Shown: piece by piece, positions 1 through 9,993 of the stretch
How the letters are laid out: each line of letters opens with the position of its first letter
Position numbering within the stretch: position 1 is the first letter of the stretch
Origin: Gordonia amicalis NBRC 100051 = JCM 11271
GTDB taxonomy: Bacteria > Actinomycetota > Actinomycetes > Mycobacteriales > Mycobacteriaceae
Reading direction: 5' to 3'
DNA length: 64,000 nt
Assembly: GCF_000332995.1 (NCBI RefSeq)
Contig: NZ_BANS01000007.1
Span: 124,001-188,000, forward strand
Made by a program: the position numbers and the translations under genes
The notes under the pieces: model-generated
What the model was told of the DNA's origin: nothing
What the model saw: the letters and a program-made list of their open reading frames with translations, nothing else
Database searches by the model: none

Positions 1-1345
1 CCGACAGGCCGGCGAGCAGGACACCCACCCAGATCGCCCCGGGGCCGGCGATCAGTGGCGCGGCGATCAGCGGCGGGATGGCTCCGCCGAAGATGCCGGC
101 GAGGTTGTAACCCATCCCCGCACCGGTGTAGCGGTAGCGCGCCTCGAACAGTTCGGGAAGCAGCGCACCCGCAGGGCCGTAGGCGATTCCGAAGATGAGC
201 AGGGTGCCGGTCAGGCCGATGACGAAGGCGAATCCGCCGCCGATCTCGAGGATCGGGAACAGGACCAGCGCCCACGGGACGGCGATGGCGCACGAGGTCA
301 GGATGACCCGGCGACGACCCACCCGATCGGACCACATGGCCGACGCGGCGGTGGACAATCCGAACACGATCGCGGCGATCATTCCCGCACTCAACACGAA
401 GGTGCGTGACAGGTCGAGGCTCTTGGTGCCGTAGTTCGTGAGGAATGCGGTGCCCATGTAGAAGAGCGAGAACAGGCTCGCCAGCGCACCGCCGGCGATG
501 AGGATCTCTTTCCACTGGTGACGAAAGGCATCGAGGAACGGCAGAGCGGGTTCGTTCGACGCCGGGCCATCCGACGCCGCGGCCTCGAGTGCCTTGCGAC
601 GCTGCACATCTCGGAACACGGGTGTCTCCGCGACCGCGAGCCGAACCCAGAGGCCGACGGCGACGAGGGCGAACGACAGGATGAACGGGATCCGCCAGCC
701 GTAGTCGAGGAAGGCCGAGCTGGTCTCGCCGAGGGTCAGCGAGGCGATCAAGAAGGTCAGGCTCGACAGGAAGAACGCGAACGCCGGGCCGAGCTGCGGG
801 AACATCGCGTACAGCCCACGCTTGCCCGCCGGTGCGTATTCGGCCGTCAGCAGCGTCGCGCCGGCCCATTCACCACCGACGGCGAAGCCCTGGAGGAATC
901 GCAGGACGACCAGAGCGATGGGTGCTCCGATGCCGATCCCCGATTCGGCGAACCCGAAGACGCCGGACTCGTACCCCGGGAGGAGTCCCATCGCCACGGT
1001 CGCGAGGCCCATGATGAGCAGGGTCCACACCAGCGTGCGCTTGCGGCCGATCCGGTCACCGAAGTGCCCGAAGAGCATCGCCCCGACCGGCCGGGCGAAG
1101 AACGCCACGGCGAAGGTCGCGAAGGACGCGATCGTGCCCGTGACCTCGTCGGCCGCCGGGAAGAACACCGTCGGGAAGACCAGCGCTGCCGCGGTCCCGT
1201 AGATGAAGAAGTCGTAGAACTCGATGGTCGTGCCGATCGAGCTGGCGGCGGCGACACGTCGAAGACTGGTGGGCTTCGACGCAGGCGGGGTGTGGGGTTC
1301 GGGCGGTAGGTCTGCGCGTGGTGGATCGGCGGGGATCGTGGTCAC
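1..1345 (-). CDS. MFS transporter of the metabolite:H+ symporter (MHS) type, 3' end outside window
   Basis: Proton-coupled uptake permease of the inner membrane, probably for an organic acid or a betaine-like compound; the substrate cannot be read from the sequence. The reverse strand gives an open frame of 448 codons from a GTG at 1345. Near the N-terminus lies the MHS signature IEFYDFFIYG, followed by LRFLQGFAVGGEWAGA around residues 150-165, the large cytoplasmic loop, and about eleven hydrophobic segments. The family is usually 430-470 residues, so only the last few residues are missing at the left edge. It is divergent from leuA, and the 358 bases between the two genes must hold both promoters. 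Confidence 0.85.
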   Translation of the reverse strand, partial: MTTIPADPPRADLPPEPHTPPASKPTSLRRVAAASSIGTTIEFYDFFIYGTAAALVFPTVFFPAADEVTGTIASFATFAVAFFARPVGAMLFGHFGDRIGRKRTLVWTLLIMGLATVAMGLLPGYESGVFGFAESGIGIGAPIALVVLRFLQGFAVGGEWAGATLLTAEYAPAGKRGLYAMFPQLGPAFAFFLSSLTFLIASLTLGETSSAFLDYGWRIPFILSFALVAVGLWVRLAVAETPVFRDVQRRKALEAAASDGPASNEPALPFLDAFRHQWKEILIAGGALASLFSLFYMGTAFLTNYGTKSLDLSRTFVLSAGMIAAIVFGLSTAASAMWSDRVGRRRVILTSCAIAVPWALVLFPILEIGGGFAFVIGLTGTLLIFGIAYGPAGALLPELFEARYRYTGAGMGYNLAGIFGGAIPPLIAAPLIAGPGAIWVGVLLAGLS

Positions 1346-1581
1346 TTGACGTCGTCCTTCTGTGCAGGCGGCAGAGTCGCGGTCGAGCGGCTCTGTCGAA
1401 GACCGGGCACGGAGCCCGTACACCCTTCGGCCGCTGGAATGATTTCCGTCACTCTCAGCGCCGTGCGTGATGCATGTCATAGCCTGACGGGTGTGTCGGA
1501 CCCGCGGCACCCCCGAAGAGGGGGACACGAAAAACGCCCACACCTGCGGCTTTGGTCTCGTCAACGCCGAGGAGTACAGTC

Positions 1582-1629
1582 GTGCGCATGCAGCGTGCAC
1601 TCCTTCTCGGTTGCCGCGGCGGGGTCTGA
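1582..1629 (+). CDS. putative leucine leader peptide of leuA
   Basis: A tiny frame reads VRMQRALLLGCRGGV from a GTG at 1582, or 13 residues from the ATG at 1588. A GAGGAG ribosome site at 1569-1574 lies 7 bases before the GTG. Three consecutive leucine codons (CTC CTT CTC) fit a sensor of leucyl-tRNA supply ahead of 2-isopropylmalate synthase. Leucine-rich leader peptides before leuA have been predicted comparatively in several actinobacteria. Translation itself is inferred. Confidence 0.6.
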   Translation: MRMQRALLLGCRGGV

Positions 1630-1632
1630 CAC

Positions 1633-1671
1633 GACCGGCCCTCCGTCGCGGGGCCCAATCACGCGCCGGTC
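1633..1671 (+). promoter_or_regulatory. competing hairpins of a leuA attenuator
   Basis: Directly after the leader-peptide stop, GACCGGC (1633-1639) can pair with GCCGGTC (1665-1671). GGCCC (1637-1641) can instead pair with GGGCC (1651-1655). The two stems share bases 1637-1639, so they exclude each other. A pyrimidine-rich TTTCCTT follows the longer stem. This is the expected architecture for ribosome-controlled attenuation, but which form stops expression cannot be decided by eye. Further upstream, bases 1346-1568 hold no gene; the only clear structure is a C5/G5 hairpin at 1510-1524. Confidence 0.5.
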
Positions 1672-1697
1672 ACTTTCCTTCCAGACACGGAGAATGA

Positions 1698-3554
<1,857 letters not shown>

Positions 3555-3584
3555 GTCGCAGACCCTCGTCGAAGACAGAATCCG

Positions 3585-3639
3585 GCTGATGGGCCGGGAC
3601 CCGAGGCAAGCGTTTCGTCTCCGGTCCCGGCCCATCGGC
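3585..3639 (+). terminator. leuA terminator hairpin
   Basis: GATGGGCCGGGACC (3588-3601) pairs perfectly with GGTCCCGGCCCATC (3623-3636), and three further pairs, one of them G-T, extend the base to 3585 and 3639. The loop is 21 bases and there is no T-run, which is usual for GC-rich actinobacteria. It lies 30 bases after the leuA stop. Confidence 0.75.
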
Positions 3640-3720
3640 GTATCCGCTCGGCGTCGGATCGACGAAACCGGACATCTGACCCATACGACCGATCAGCTCG
3701 GCGTGGAATACGGTAGCGAC

Positions 3721-4311
3721 ATGGCAGCCACCACGACGCGAGAGTTGTATCTGGAGACGGGCCTCGCCGTTCTCGCGGATTCGGGCTACAGCGCACTCAA
3801 GCTCGCCGAGGTCTGCAAGCGGCTCGGGGTCACCAGCGGTTCCTTCTACCACTTCTTCAAGAACTGGTCGGACTACACCAGCCAGGTCATCACGCACTGG
3901 TACGACTCGCGCACCGAGGCCGAGTTGGCGGCCGCCCGGACCGAACCGGACATGTCACGCCGCGTCGACGATCTCGTCCAGAGTGCCCTCGGCCTCCCTC
4001 ACGACGCGGAGTCCGCGATCCGAACGTGGGCCGCGATGGATCCGGAGGTCTGCAAGGTCCAGGAAGCCGCCGACAGAGCTCGCTACGACGCGGCCCTCGA
4101 ACTCCTCGACGACCGCGTCGCCGCCCACCGATACGCGAACTGGGCGCTCTACCTGCTGACCGGTTACGAGCAGACCACGCTCCCCCAGGACAAAGAGGCG
4201 CTGAAGTGGGCCGCCGACCAGTTCACCGCGGCGCTCGAGCGCGAAGCTCGCCGGTCCCGCGCGGAACGCACGACGGTCGACGGGCAACCGAGCGCCGACG
4301 TCCGTCTCTGA
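3721..4311 (+). CDS. TetR/AcrR family regulator
   Basis: DNA-binding repressor of 196 residues. The N-terminal helix-turn-helix spans about residues 10-55 (LAEVCKRLGVTSGSFYHFFKNW, broken here as helix 2, turn, recognition helix 3). The remainder is the helical ligand and dimer domain, which matches no specific subfamily that I recognise. The frame is open upstream into leuA, but the ATG at 3721 gives the normal distance to the HTH. A TACGGT box just before the ATG could be a -10 element of a nearly leaderless transcript. Target unknown; the next regulator and the AveC-like and LLM genes are candidates. Confidence 0.8.
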   Translation: MAATTTRELYLETGLAVLADSGYSALKLAEVCKRLGVTSGSFYHFFKNWSDYTSQVITHWYDSRTEAELAAARTEPDMSRRVDDLVQSALGLPHDAESAIRTWAAMDPEVCKVQEAADRARYDAALELLDDRVAAHRYANWALYLLTGYEQTTLPQDKEALKWAADQFTAALEREARRSRAERTTVDGQPSADVRL

Positions 4312-4392
4312 GGAGCTCCTCGAGCCGTAAAGGTATGCGTGCCACGTCTCGCACCCTGCCTCCTGTCGGACCCACCGTGACCACCGGTTAGT

Positions 4393-5034
4393 GTGCAAGA
4401 ACGTCATTCGAGTATGCGAGGGATCTTGCCGAGAGCCAGACGACAGCGACGGTTGAGCACCGACAGGGCCGAAGCACGCGATCAGATCCTCGACGCCGCC
4501 GCCCGACACATCGAGCACTATGGGCTGGACCGAACGACGATCGACGACATCGCGCGTGAGACCGGGGTGTCACGGGCGACGATCTACCGCTACTTCGAGG
4601 ACCGCTACGAGATCGTGCTGTCCCTCATCGGGAAACGTGCGCGAACCCTGATCGAGAAGATCCGCGAGATCATCCGCGACGAGCCCTCCTACGCCGGCAA
4701 GCTGACGGTCGGGATGATCGAACTGGTGGACCGGGGACGGCGTGACCCGATCCTGCGTTCCTTGATCTCCAGCGACACCGCTCTGCTGGGTACGCGCCTG
4801 CTCGACTCCTCGCATCTCGCAACCGATTTGACCGAGGAACTCTGGCAATCCGTCCTCGAGGAGGGCGTGGCGAAGGGTGAGTTCCGCGAAGACCTGGACA
4901 TCACGCAGGCCTGCGCCTGGTTGTCCTACACCGAGATGATCCTGGTGGGGCGCCTCGAACTGGCGGACGTGACCGTGCCGCAACTCCGCCGGATGCTCGA
5001 AGCCCACCTCGTGCCCGGCTTCACCCGCGCCTGA
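4393..5034 (+). CDS. TetR/AcrR family regulator
   Basis: A second TetR-type regulator, 213 residues from the GTG at 4393 or 206 from the ATG at 4414; the later start is equally plausible. The HTH lies around residues 45-75 (TIDDIARETGVSRATIYRYF), preceded by a basic arm rich in arginine. The C-terminal part looks like the TetR_C domains found with lipid or steroid genes, but no ligand can be named. The inverted repeat at 5093-5118, just after its stop and before the AveC-like gene, is a likely operator. This gene is the nearest candidate to bind it. Confidence 0.8.
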   Translation: MQERHSSMRGILPRARRQRRLSTDRAEARDQILDAAARHIEHYGLDRTTIDDIARETGVSRATIYRYFEDRYEIVLSLIGKRARTLIEKIREIIRDEPSYAGKLTVGMIELVDRGRRDPILRSLISSDTALLGTRLLDSSHLATDLTEELWQSVLEEGVAKGEFREDLDITQACAWLSYTEMILVGRLELADVTVPQLRRMLEAHLVPGFTRA

Positions 5035-5092
5035 CGCCCAGACGCCGGTTCTGTGCCCCCTTCTCGACCCCGGCACACCCATGTCCGCAAAA

Positions 5093-5118
5093 TAAGACAC
5101 TAGACGCCAAATGTCTTA
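5093..5118. promoter_or_regulatory. inverted repeat, putative TetR operator
   Basis: TAAGACA (5093-5099) and TGTCTTA (5112-5118) form a perfect 7-bp inverted repeat with 12 bases between. It lies between the TetR gene ending at 5034 and the AveC-like gene. Arm length and spacing suit a dimeric TetR repressor. Binding is inferred. Confidence 0.5.
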
Positions 5119-5178
5119 CGTCGTATTGTGACGTGACCCAGACCACTCGAACCCGTCAAGCGAAAGGGCCTCACACTC

Positions 5179-6034
5179 ATGACGGGCGTATTGGACGTCC
5201 GTTCTTGCCGCCCCCAACGGCCAGGACATCTTCGATGACCGACCCAACCGCGAGATCTCGACCGAGCTCGCGAACTGGTTCACCTACGTCTCCGCGGCGA
5301 TCGCGGTGGCCGCGGTGCTGTACGCGATCTTCCTGCTGATCGCGCGCCGATCACCGCTCCTGATGTTCTGCATCCTCGGCAGCGTCTTGTGCAATCCCAT
5401 CGAACCGATCTGGGAAGCCCTCGGCTTCCTGCGCTTCCACCCCGGAAATGACTTCGCGTTCAACATGTTCCACGTGCAAGGAACACCCGTGTCGTACCCG
5501 TGGTGGGCGATCTTCGTCTACGTCCTCTTCTCCGGCGTGGCCTGCTACACGATCTACCGCATGTACGAGAAGAGCCCTACCCGTCGCACGTTCTGGTACT
5601 GCGTCGCGGGCCAGGCCGTGTTCAACATCCTTCTCGAGGGCTTTGTCATCACCGCGGCGTACGACTACTACGGAGATCACCCGTGGCGCTGGGGCAGCGA
5701 CTTCCCGCTGTGGTGGGTCTTCGCGAACTTCGGCGAGGTACTGTCCGCGGCCATCCTGATCGTGGCCGTGCGTTACTGGGGCAAGAAGGCGATGGCCCTG
5801 GCCATCCTCGTCGTCCCGTCCGGATTCGCGGCGTAGCAACTGCGGGCGGGCTGGCCGGTCTACGTCACCCTCAACATGGATGTCTCGATGACGGTGCGCA
5901 ACCTCTCGGCTCTGCTCACCGCGGTCATCGCCCTCGCCACACTGTGGGCGATCGAGCGGATCATGTTGTCGCGGAACGTCACCGAACTCGCTCCCGCGGA
6001 CACGAACCACACCCCGGCCGCCGCAGCCGGCTGA
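5179..6034 (+). pseudogene. AveC-like (spirocyclase family) membrane protein, frame-broken with an internal stop
   Basis: The coding pattern of a multi-spanning AveC-family protein runs from about 5185 to 6034, but no single frame covers it. The best intact part is 5306-5836 (GTG start, 176 residues). It reads through several hydrophobic helices with conserved aromatic motifs such as NPIEPIWEALGF and WGSDFPLWWVFANFGE. The same frame stays open upstream to 5185, yet has no start codon there. The plausible ATG at 5179 is one base out of phase, with a C5 run near 5210 as the likely indel site. A TAG at 5834-5836 interrupts the frame, after which 65 sense codons continue, including one more membrane helix, to a TGA at 6032. 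Either a decayed gene or two sequencing errors. Confidence 0.6.
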
Positions 6035-6158
6035 CCCGGACTGGTCGTCGCGGGGGTTGTGCCGACTCCGGCGCAACCCTCGCGGCGGCACGACACTCCT
6101 GGGTCCGACACACGCCAACGTCCGGGAACAAAACGGACCGGGGTATCATTTACCGACC

Positions 6159-7178
6159 ATGAAGAAGATCGGTTTCCTGTCGTTCGGCCACTGGTCGGAC
6201 TCCCCGGGCTCCCAGGTCCGCTCGGCATCGGACACGCTGCTGCAGTCCATCGACCTCGCGGTGGCGGCCGAGGAGCTCGGCGTCGACGGCGCCTACTTCC
6301 GTGTCCACCACTTCGCCCGACAGCTCGCATCGCCGTTCCCGCTGCTGGCCGCGATCGGCGCCAAGACCAGCCGCATCGAGATCGGCACCGGCGTCATCGA
6401 CATGCGCTACGAGAACCCGCTGTACATGGCCGAAGACGCGGGTGCAGCCGACCTCATCGCCGAAGGTCGCCTACAGCTCGGCATCAGCCGCGGATCGCCC
6501 GAGCAGGTCATCGAGGGCTACAAGTACTTCGGATATGTCCCACCGGAGGGCTCCACCGACGCCGACATGGCCCGCCAGCACACCGAGGTCTTCCTCCGCG
6601 TCATCGAGGGTGGCGGTTTCGCCCGCCCCAACCCGCGCCCCATGTTCCCGAACCCACCCGGCCTCCTGCCGGTCGAGCCGCAGTCACCCGGCCTGCGCGA
6701 CCGGATCTGGTGGGGAGCCGGCACCCGCGCCACGGCCGAGTGGACCGCCCAACAGGGCATGAACCTGATGTCGTCGACGCTGCTCACCGAGGACACCGGC
6801 GTTCCGTTCCACCAGTTGCAGGCCGAGCAGATCCAGCGCTTCCGCAAGGCCTGGGCCGACGCCGAACACCCGCACGAGCCGCGGGTGTCGGTGAGCCGCA
6901 GCATCTTCGCGCTCGTCGACGACCGTGACCGGGCGTACTTCGGTCGCGGCGGCGCCGAGTCGGATCAGGTGGGCGTCATCGACAACACGGTCGCCCGCTT
7001 CGGCCGCAGTTACGCCGACGAGCCGGACAAGCTCATCGATCAGCTCCGCGAGGACGAGGCCATCGCGGCGGCCGACACCCTGCTGCTGACCGTGCCCAAT
7101 CAGCTCGGCGTCGAGTACAACACCCACGTTCTCGAGTCGATCCTCACCCACGTCGCTCCCGCGCTCGGCTGGCGCTGA
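6159..7178 (+). CDS. LLM-class flavin-dependent oxidoreductase
   Basis: Soluble FMN- or F420-dependent oxidoreductase of the luciferase-like family, 339 residues, fold of a single TIM barrel. Family features are the N-terminal KIGFLSFGHW strand, GVDGAYFRVHHF near 40-51, IEIGTGVIDMRYENP near 78-92 and GRLQLGISRG near 108-117. Subgroup and substrate cannot be fixed. A TATCAT box at 6144-6149, ten bases before the ATG, suggests a leaderless or nearly leaderless message. It follows the broken AveC-like gene and may have belonged to the same TetR-controlled group. Confidence 0.85.
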   Translation: MKKIGFLSFGHWSDSPGSQVRSASDTLLQSIDLAVAAEELGVDGAYFRVHHFARQLASPFPLLAAIGAKTSRIEIGTGVIDMRYENPLYMAEDAGAADLIAEGRLQLGISRGSPEQVIEGYKYFGYVPPEGSTDADMARQHTEVFLRVIEGGGFARPNPRPMFPNPPGLLPVEPQSPGLRDRIWWGAGTRATAEWTAQQGMNLMSSTLLTEDTGVPFHQLQAEQIQRFRKAWADAEHPHEPRVSVSRSIFALVDDRDRAYFGRGGAESDQVGVIDNTVARFGRSYADEPDKLIDQLREDEAIAAADTLLLTVPNQLGVEYNTHVLESILTHVAPALGWR

Positions 7179-7200
7179 GCCGCCCTGCGCAGAATCGCGG

Positions 7201-7974
7201 TCAGTTACCCGGCTGGCCGGGCAGGCCCGCGCCGAGACCGCCGACATCGGTGATGGTCCAGCCACTGGCCTTGTCGAGGGTGATCGTGTAACTGGCGGTG
7301 GCGGTCACGCCGTCCGGCGTCTGGCGGCTCTTGGAGTCCATGTCGACGAAAACGCGGACCACGTACTGGTTTCCGTTCGAGCCGGCGACGGTCGCGGCGA
7401 GCTTCTCCGCCGTGGACACGTACTGCATCTGGGTGAGCAGCGGTGCGACGACGTCCACCGCGGTGCCCATCTTCTCCTCGAGCTGTTGCGTCACACCGGT
7501 CTCGAGCGCCTTACGCCACGCGTCGATGTCCTGGTAGTCGACCTTCGACACGTTGAGCGCATAGTCGCCGGCGACCTTCTCGGCCTCGGTCTCGGTCGCT
7601 ATCTTCGCGTTGACCGCGGCCAGTTCATCGGCGGAACCGTCGGTGGCCCACAGGATTCCGAAGACCGCCGCCAGTACGACGGCGACCGCAGCCACTGCCG
7701 ACACCGCGATCAGCGGGACACGCGCAGCCGGGGCGGCACCGGACTTGCTGCCCGACTTGTTTTTCCCGCCCTTCTTCTTGCCGTTCTTGGCAGACGCGTT
7801 CTTGTCCTTACCGGACTTGTCCTTGGCGCCCTTGTCCTTCTTGGGCTTCACCGGCCCGTCGGCCCCGGCCTCGACCGGCTGCGCCTCGTCGAGTGCGACC
7901 GCCGACGATGCCGTTTCTGCGGACGTGTCCTCGGCGTGGTCGGCCCCTGCGGTCGGGTCGTCGTGGGTGCTCAT
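7201..7974 (-). CDS. Mce-associated membrane protein (Mam)
   Basis: Last gene of the mce operon, 257 residues. An acidic, low-complexity N-terminus (1-45) is followed by a strongly lysine-rich stretch (about 43-80, repeated KDK/KNG/KKK). One transmembrane helix lies near 87-110, and an outer domain of about 145 residues ends in a GWTITDVGG motif typical of Mam proteins. Mam proteins support the stability of Mce complexes. It starts 31 bases after mceF. The long poly-lysine linker on the cytoplasmic side is unusual in length. Confidence 0.8.
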   Translation of the reverse strand: MSTHDDPTAGADHAEDTSAETASSAVALDEAQPVEAGADGPVKPKKDKGAKDKSGKDKNASAKNGKKKGGKNKSGSKSGAAPAARVPLIAVSAVAAVAVVLAAVFGILWATDGSADELAAVNAKIATETEAEKVAGDYALNVSKVDYQDIDAWRKALETGVTQQLEEKMGTAVDVVAPLLTQMQYVSTAEKLAATVAGSNGNQYVVRVFVDMDSKSRQTPDGVTATASYTITLDKASGWTITDVGGLGAGLPGQPGN

Positions 7975-8005
7975 CGGTACTCCTTGTACTGCTTGGGGTT
8001 GTAGA

Positions 8006-8962
8006 TCATGATCCCGGCGCGGTCAGGGTGACACGCAGCCGGTCGCCGGGAAGGGAATGAATGGCGTGGTCGAGAAGGTCGGCGAGGTCGATCATGCCGA
8101 CCAGCGGTCCGGTCGCCTTGGAGATGGGGCGAAGGATGCCACCGAGCGCGAGGAGGTCGGGCGACAGTTTCTCCAGCACCTCGACCAGCTGCTTCTGCTC
8201 GTCGCGCCAGGACCCCATCACCTCGCTGCCGCGCAGCTTCCGCGACGCGAAGAACAGGTACTCGTAGGACACGCCGAGGGACTCGCCGAACGCATCGAGC
8301 TGAGGCGGAGCAGCCATCATCGCCGGCTTCAGTTCGTCTGTCTTGGAGAGGATCTCGGTCATGTGATCGGTCAGCGCATCGAGATGCCCCTGCCGCGACG
8401 GCAGCGTCATCAACAGGAGGTCGGCACCGCGACGCACCGCCGGGGTGACCGCGGACTCCACTCCGGTGACCGATTGCGAGAGCGTGTCGAGCAGGCTCGT
8501 CACCCGCTCGGGTTCGACTTGTTCGAGCATCGCCGAGGTGTCACCGAGGAGCTGCGCCACCGACGTCGGCACCTCGACAGTCTGCGTCAGGTGCGCGCCG
8601 TCCTCCAGCCACGGTCCACTGTCCGTGTTGGGCATGAAGGCGAAGACGGGCTCACCCAGCGACGACAGCTGCTCGATCTTCAGGTCCGTCGCGACCGGAA
8701 CCCGTTGGTCGGCAGCGTAGGTCAGCGCAACACGAACCCCGCCGGTCCGACCGGTCACCTCGTCGACCGTGCCGATGTTCACGCCGCGGTACACCACGTC
8801 GGAACCACTCTTCAGTCCGGACGAGTCGGTCAGGTCGACGGTGATGCTCGTGCGCTTCTCGATCGGATCGACGGCCAGCACCCCGATGAGGAGGTATCCG
8901 ACGCCGAGGACCGTCGTCATGATCAGGGCGCCCGCCGAGAGCCATCCGGGGATTCGACTCAT
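8006..8962 (-). CDS. mceF: Mce family protein MceF
   Basis: Sixth substrate-binding subunit of the Mce lipid importer, 318 residues. An N-terminal membrane anchor (about 7-30) is followed by the MlaD/Mce domain (about 35-120) with GLKSGSDVVYRGVNIGTVDEV, then the long helical region that builds the periplasmic tunnel. The ATG at 8962 overlaps the mceE stop as ATGA. The frame stays open a further 80 codons upstream, but the residues there are not family-like. It lacks the proline-rich tail seen in some mycobacterial MceF proteins. Confidence 0.85.
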   Translation of the reverse strand: MSRIPGWLSAGALIMTTVLGVGYLLIGVLAVDPIEKRTSITVDLTDSSGLKSGSDVVYRGVNIGTVDEVTGRTGGVRVALTYAADQRVPVATDLKIEQLSSLGEPVFAFMPNTDSGPWLEDGAHLTQTVEVPTSVAQLLGDTSAMLEQVEPERVTSLLDTLSQSVTGVESAVTPAVRRGADLLLMTLPSRQGHLDALTDHMTEILSKTDELKPAMMAAPPQLDAFGESLGVSYEYLFFASRKLRGSEVMGSWRDEQKQLVEVLEKLSPDLLALGGILRPISKATGPLVGMIDLADLLDHAIHSLPGDRLRVTLTAPGS

Positions 8963-9993
8963 CGGACCGCCCCCACCATCTTCAACAGCAGGAAGGCGTT
9001 CGCGCTCACATCCTGCTCGGCCATGCTGACCTGCTTCACGTTGACGTTGGGCCCCAACAGGAACGGAACCAGTTTGTTCTTCGTGAACGACGTCACGGTG
9101 GCCGCATTGCCGTTCAGCTGATGCGGGCTCGCCGAGGGTTCCCGGATGAGCGGGGCGATCAGTTCGAGATTCTCCCGGACGTGAGGCAACCGCGGGATCA
9201 GCCATTCGAGACCGGTCGTCAGGGTGTTCACGTCGATCACCACGTTGAGAACCGCGCTCATGAACTGCGGGACGCGCTCCAGCCGGGTGCGGGCATGATC
9301 GGAGAAGATGAATCCCAGGTCGTCGCGCATCGCATCCAGTCGACTGCTCAGCTCGTCGGCCGCCTCGATGCTCCGTCCGAGAGAGTCCAGGTTGTCTGCC
9401 GACTCACGTACTGCCGCAGAACCGAATTCGGACAGACCACGCAGCTCCGCGACATCCGAGGGCAGGGTCTTGTTCAGCTCGGCGATGGCGTCCTGGAGAC
9501 GGGTGACGCTCCCGGCGTTGACGAAGTCGGCCATGCGCGCCAGCACGTCCTCGATCTGCGGACCCGGATCGGTGTCGTCGAGGGCGACCACGTCACCGTC
9601 ACCGAGGAGCTCCGGCCCCATCTCGACCGGCGGGATGAGAGCGATGTAGATGTCGCCGAGCATCGACGTCTGCCGCAGCTCGGCGCGCGTACCGCGCGGC
9701 AGCTCGACATCCTCGCTGACGTCGATGTGCGCGACCGCAGCCTCGTCGGTGAGCGTGATCGACCTCATCGAACCGACCTTCGCGCCGTTGCTTCGTACCT
9801 CGGCACCGGCGGGAAGACTCAGCAGCGAACTGAACTCGAGGTGGAGCCGGTAGGTCGGACCGCCCACACCGGTTCCCGGCATGACGTAGTTGCTGGGGTT
9901 GAACGAGCAACCGGCACAGACGATCACCGCGGCGAGGAGAACGCCGACCCATGAGGTCAGGCGACGACGCGACGAGGCGAAGCCGTGGGTCAT
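8959..9993 (-). CDS. mceE: Mce family lipoprotein MceE (LprK-like)
   Basis: Lipid-anchored subunit of the Mce importer, 344 residues from the ATG at 9993, which overlaps the mceD stop as ATGA. A signal peptide with twin basic residues (RRR near 9-11) and a hydrophobic core leads to Cys29 in the context VCAGCS. This lipobox is slightly off consensus at -3 (Cys). The Mce domain follows (about 45-125, with AEVRSNGAKVGSMRSI), then a long helical portion. In most mce operons the fifth mce gene is the lipoprotein, as here. Confidence 0.87.
   Translation of the reverse strand: MTHGFASSRRRLTSWVGVLLAAVIVCAGCSFNPSNYVMPGTGVGGPTYRLHLEFSSLLSLPAGAEVRSNGAKVGSMRSITLTDEAAVAHIDVSEDVELPRGTRAELRQTSMLGDIYIALIPPVEMGPELLGDGDVVALDDTDPGPQIEDVLARMADFVNAGSVTRLQDAIAELNKTLPSDVAELRGLSEFGSAAVRESADNLDSLGRSIEAADELSSRLDAMRDDLGFIFSDHARTRLERVPQFMSAVLNVVIDVNTLTTGLEWLIPRLPHVRENLELIAPLIREPSASPHQLNGNAATVTSFTKNKLVPFLLGPNVNVKQVSMAEQDVSANAFLLLKMVGAVR

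Noticed and set aside
4310..4321. GAGGAGCTCCTC palindrome at the end of the first TetR gene
   Set aside because: It overlaps the stop codon, and with a SacI-like core it may be chance in GC-rich DNA. No promoter-like partner was seen.
5834..5836. TAG as a pyrrolysine or readthrough codon in the AveC-like gene
   Set aside because: No reason to expect amber recoding in this group; the same gene also has a frame break at its start, so decay or sequencing error is simpler.
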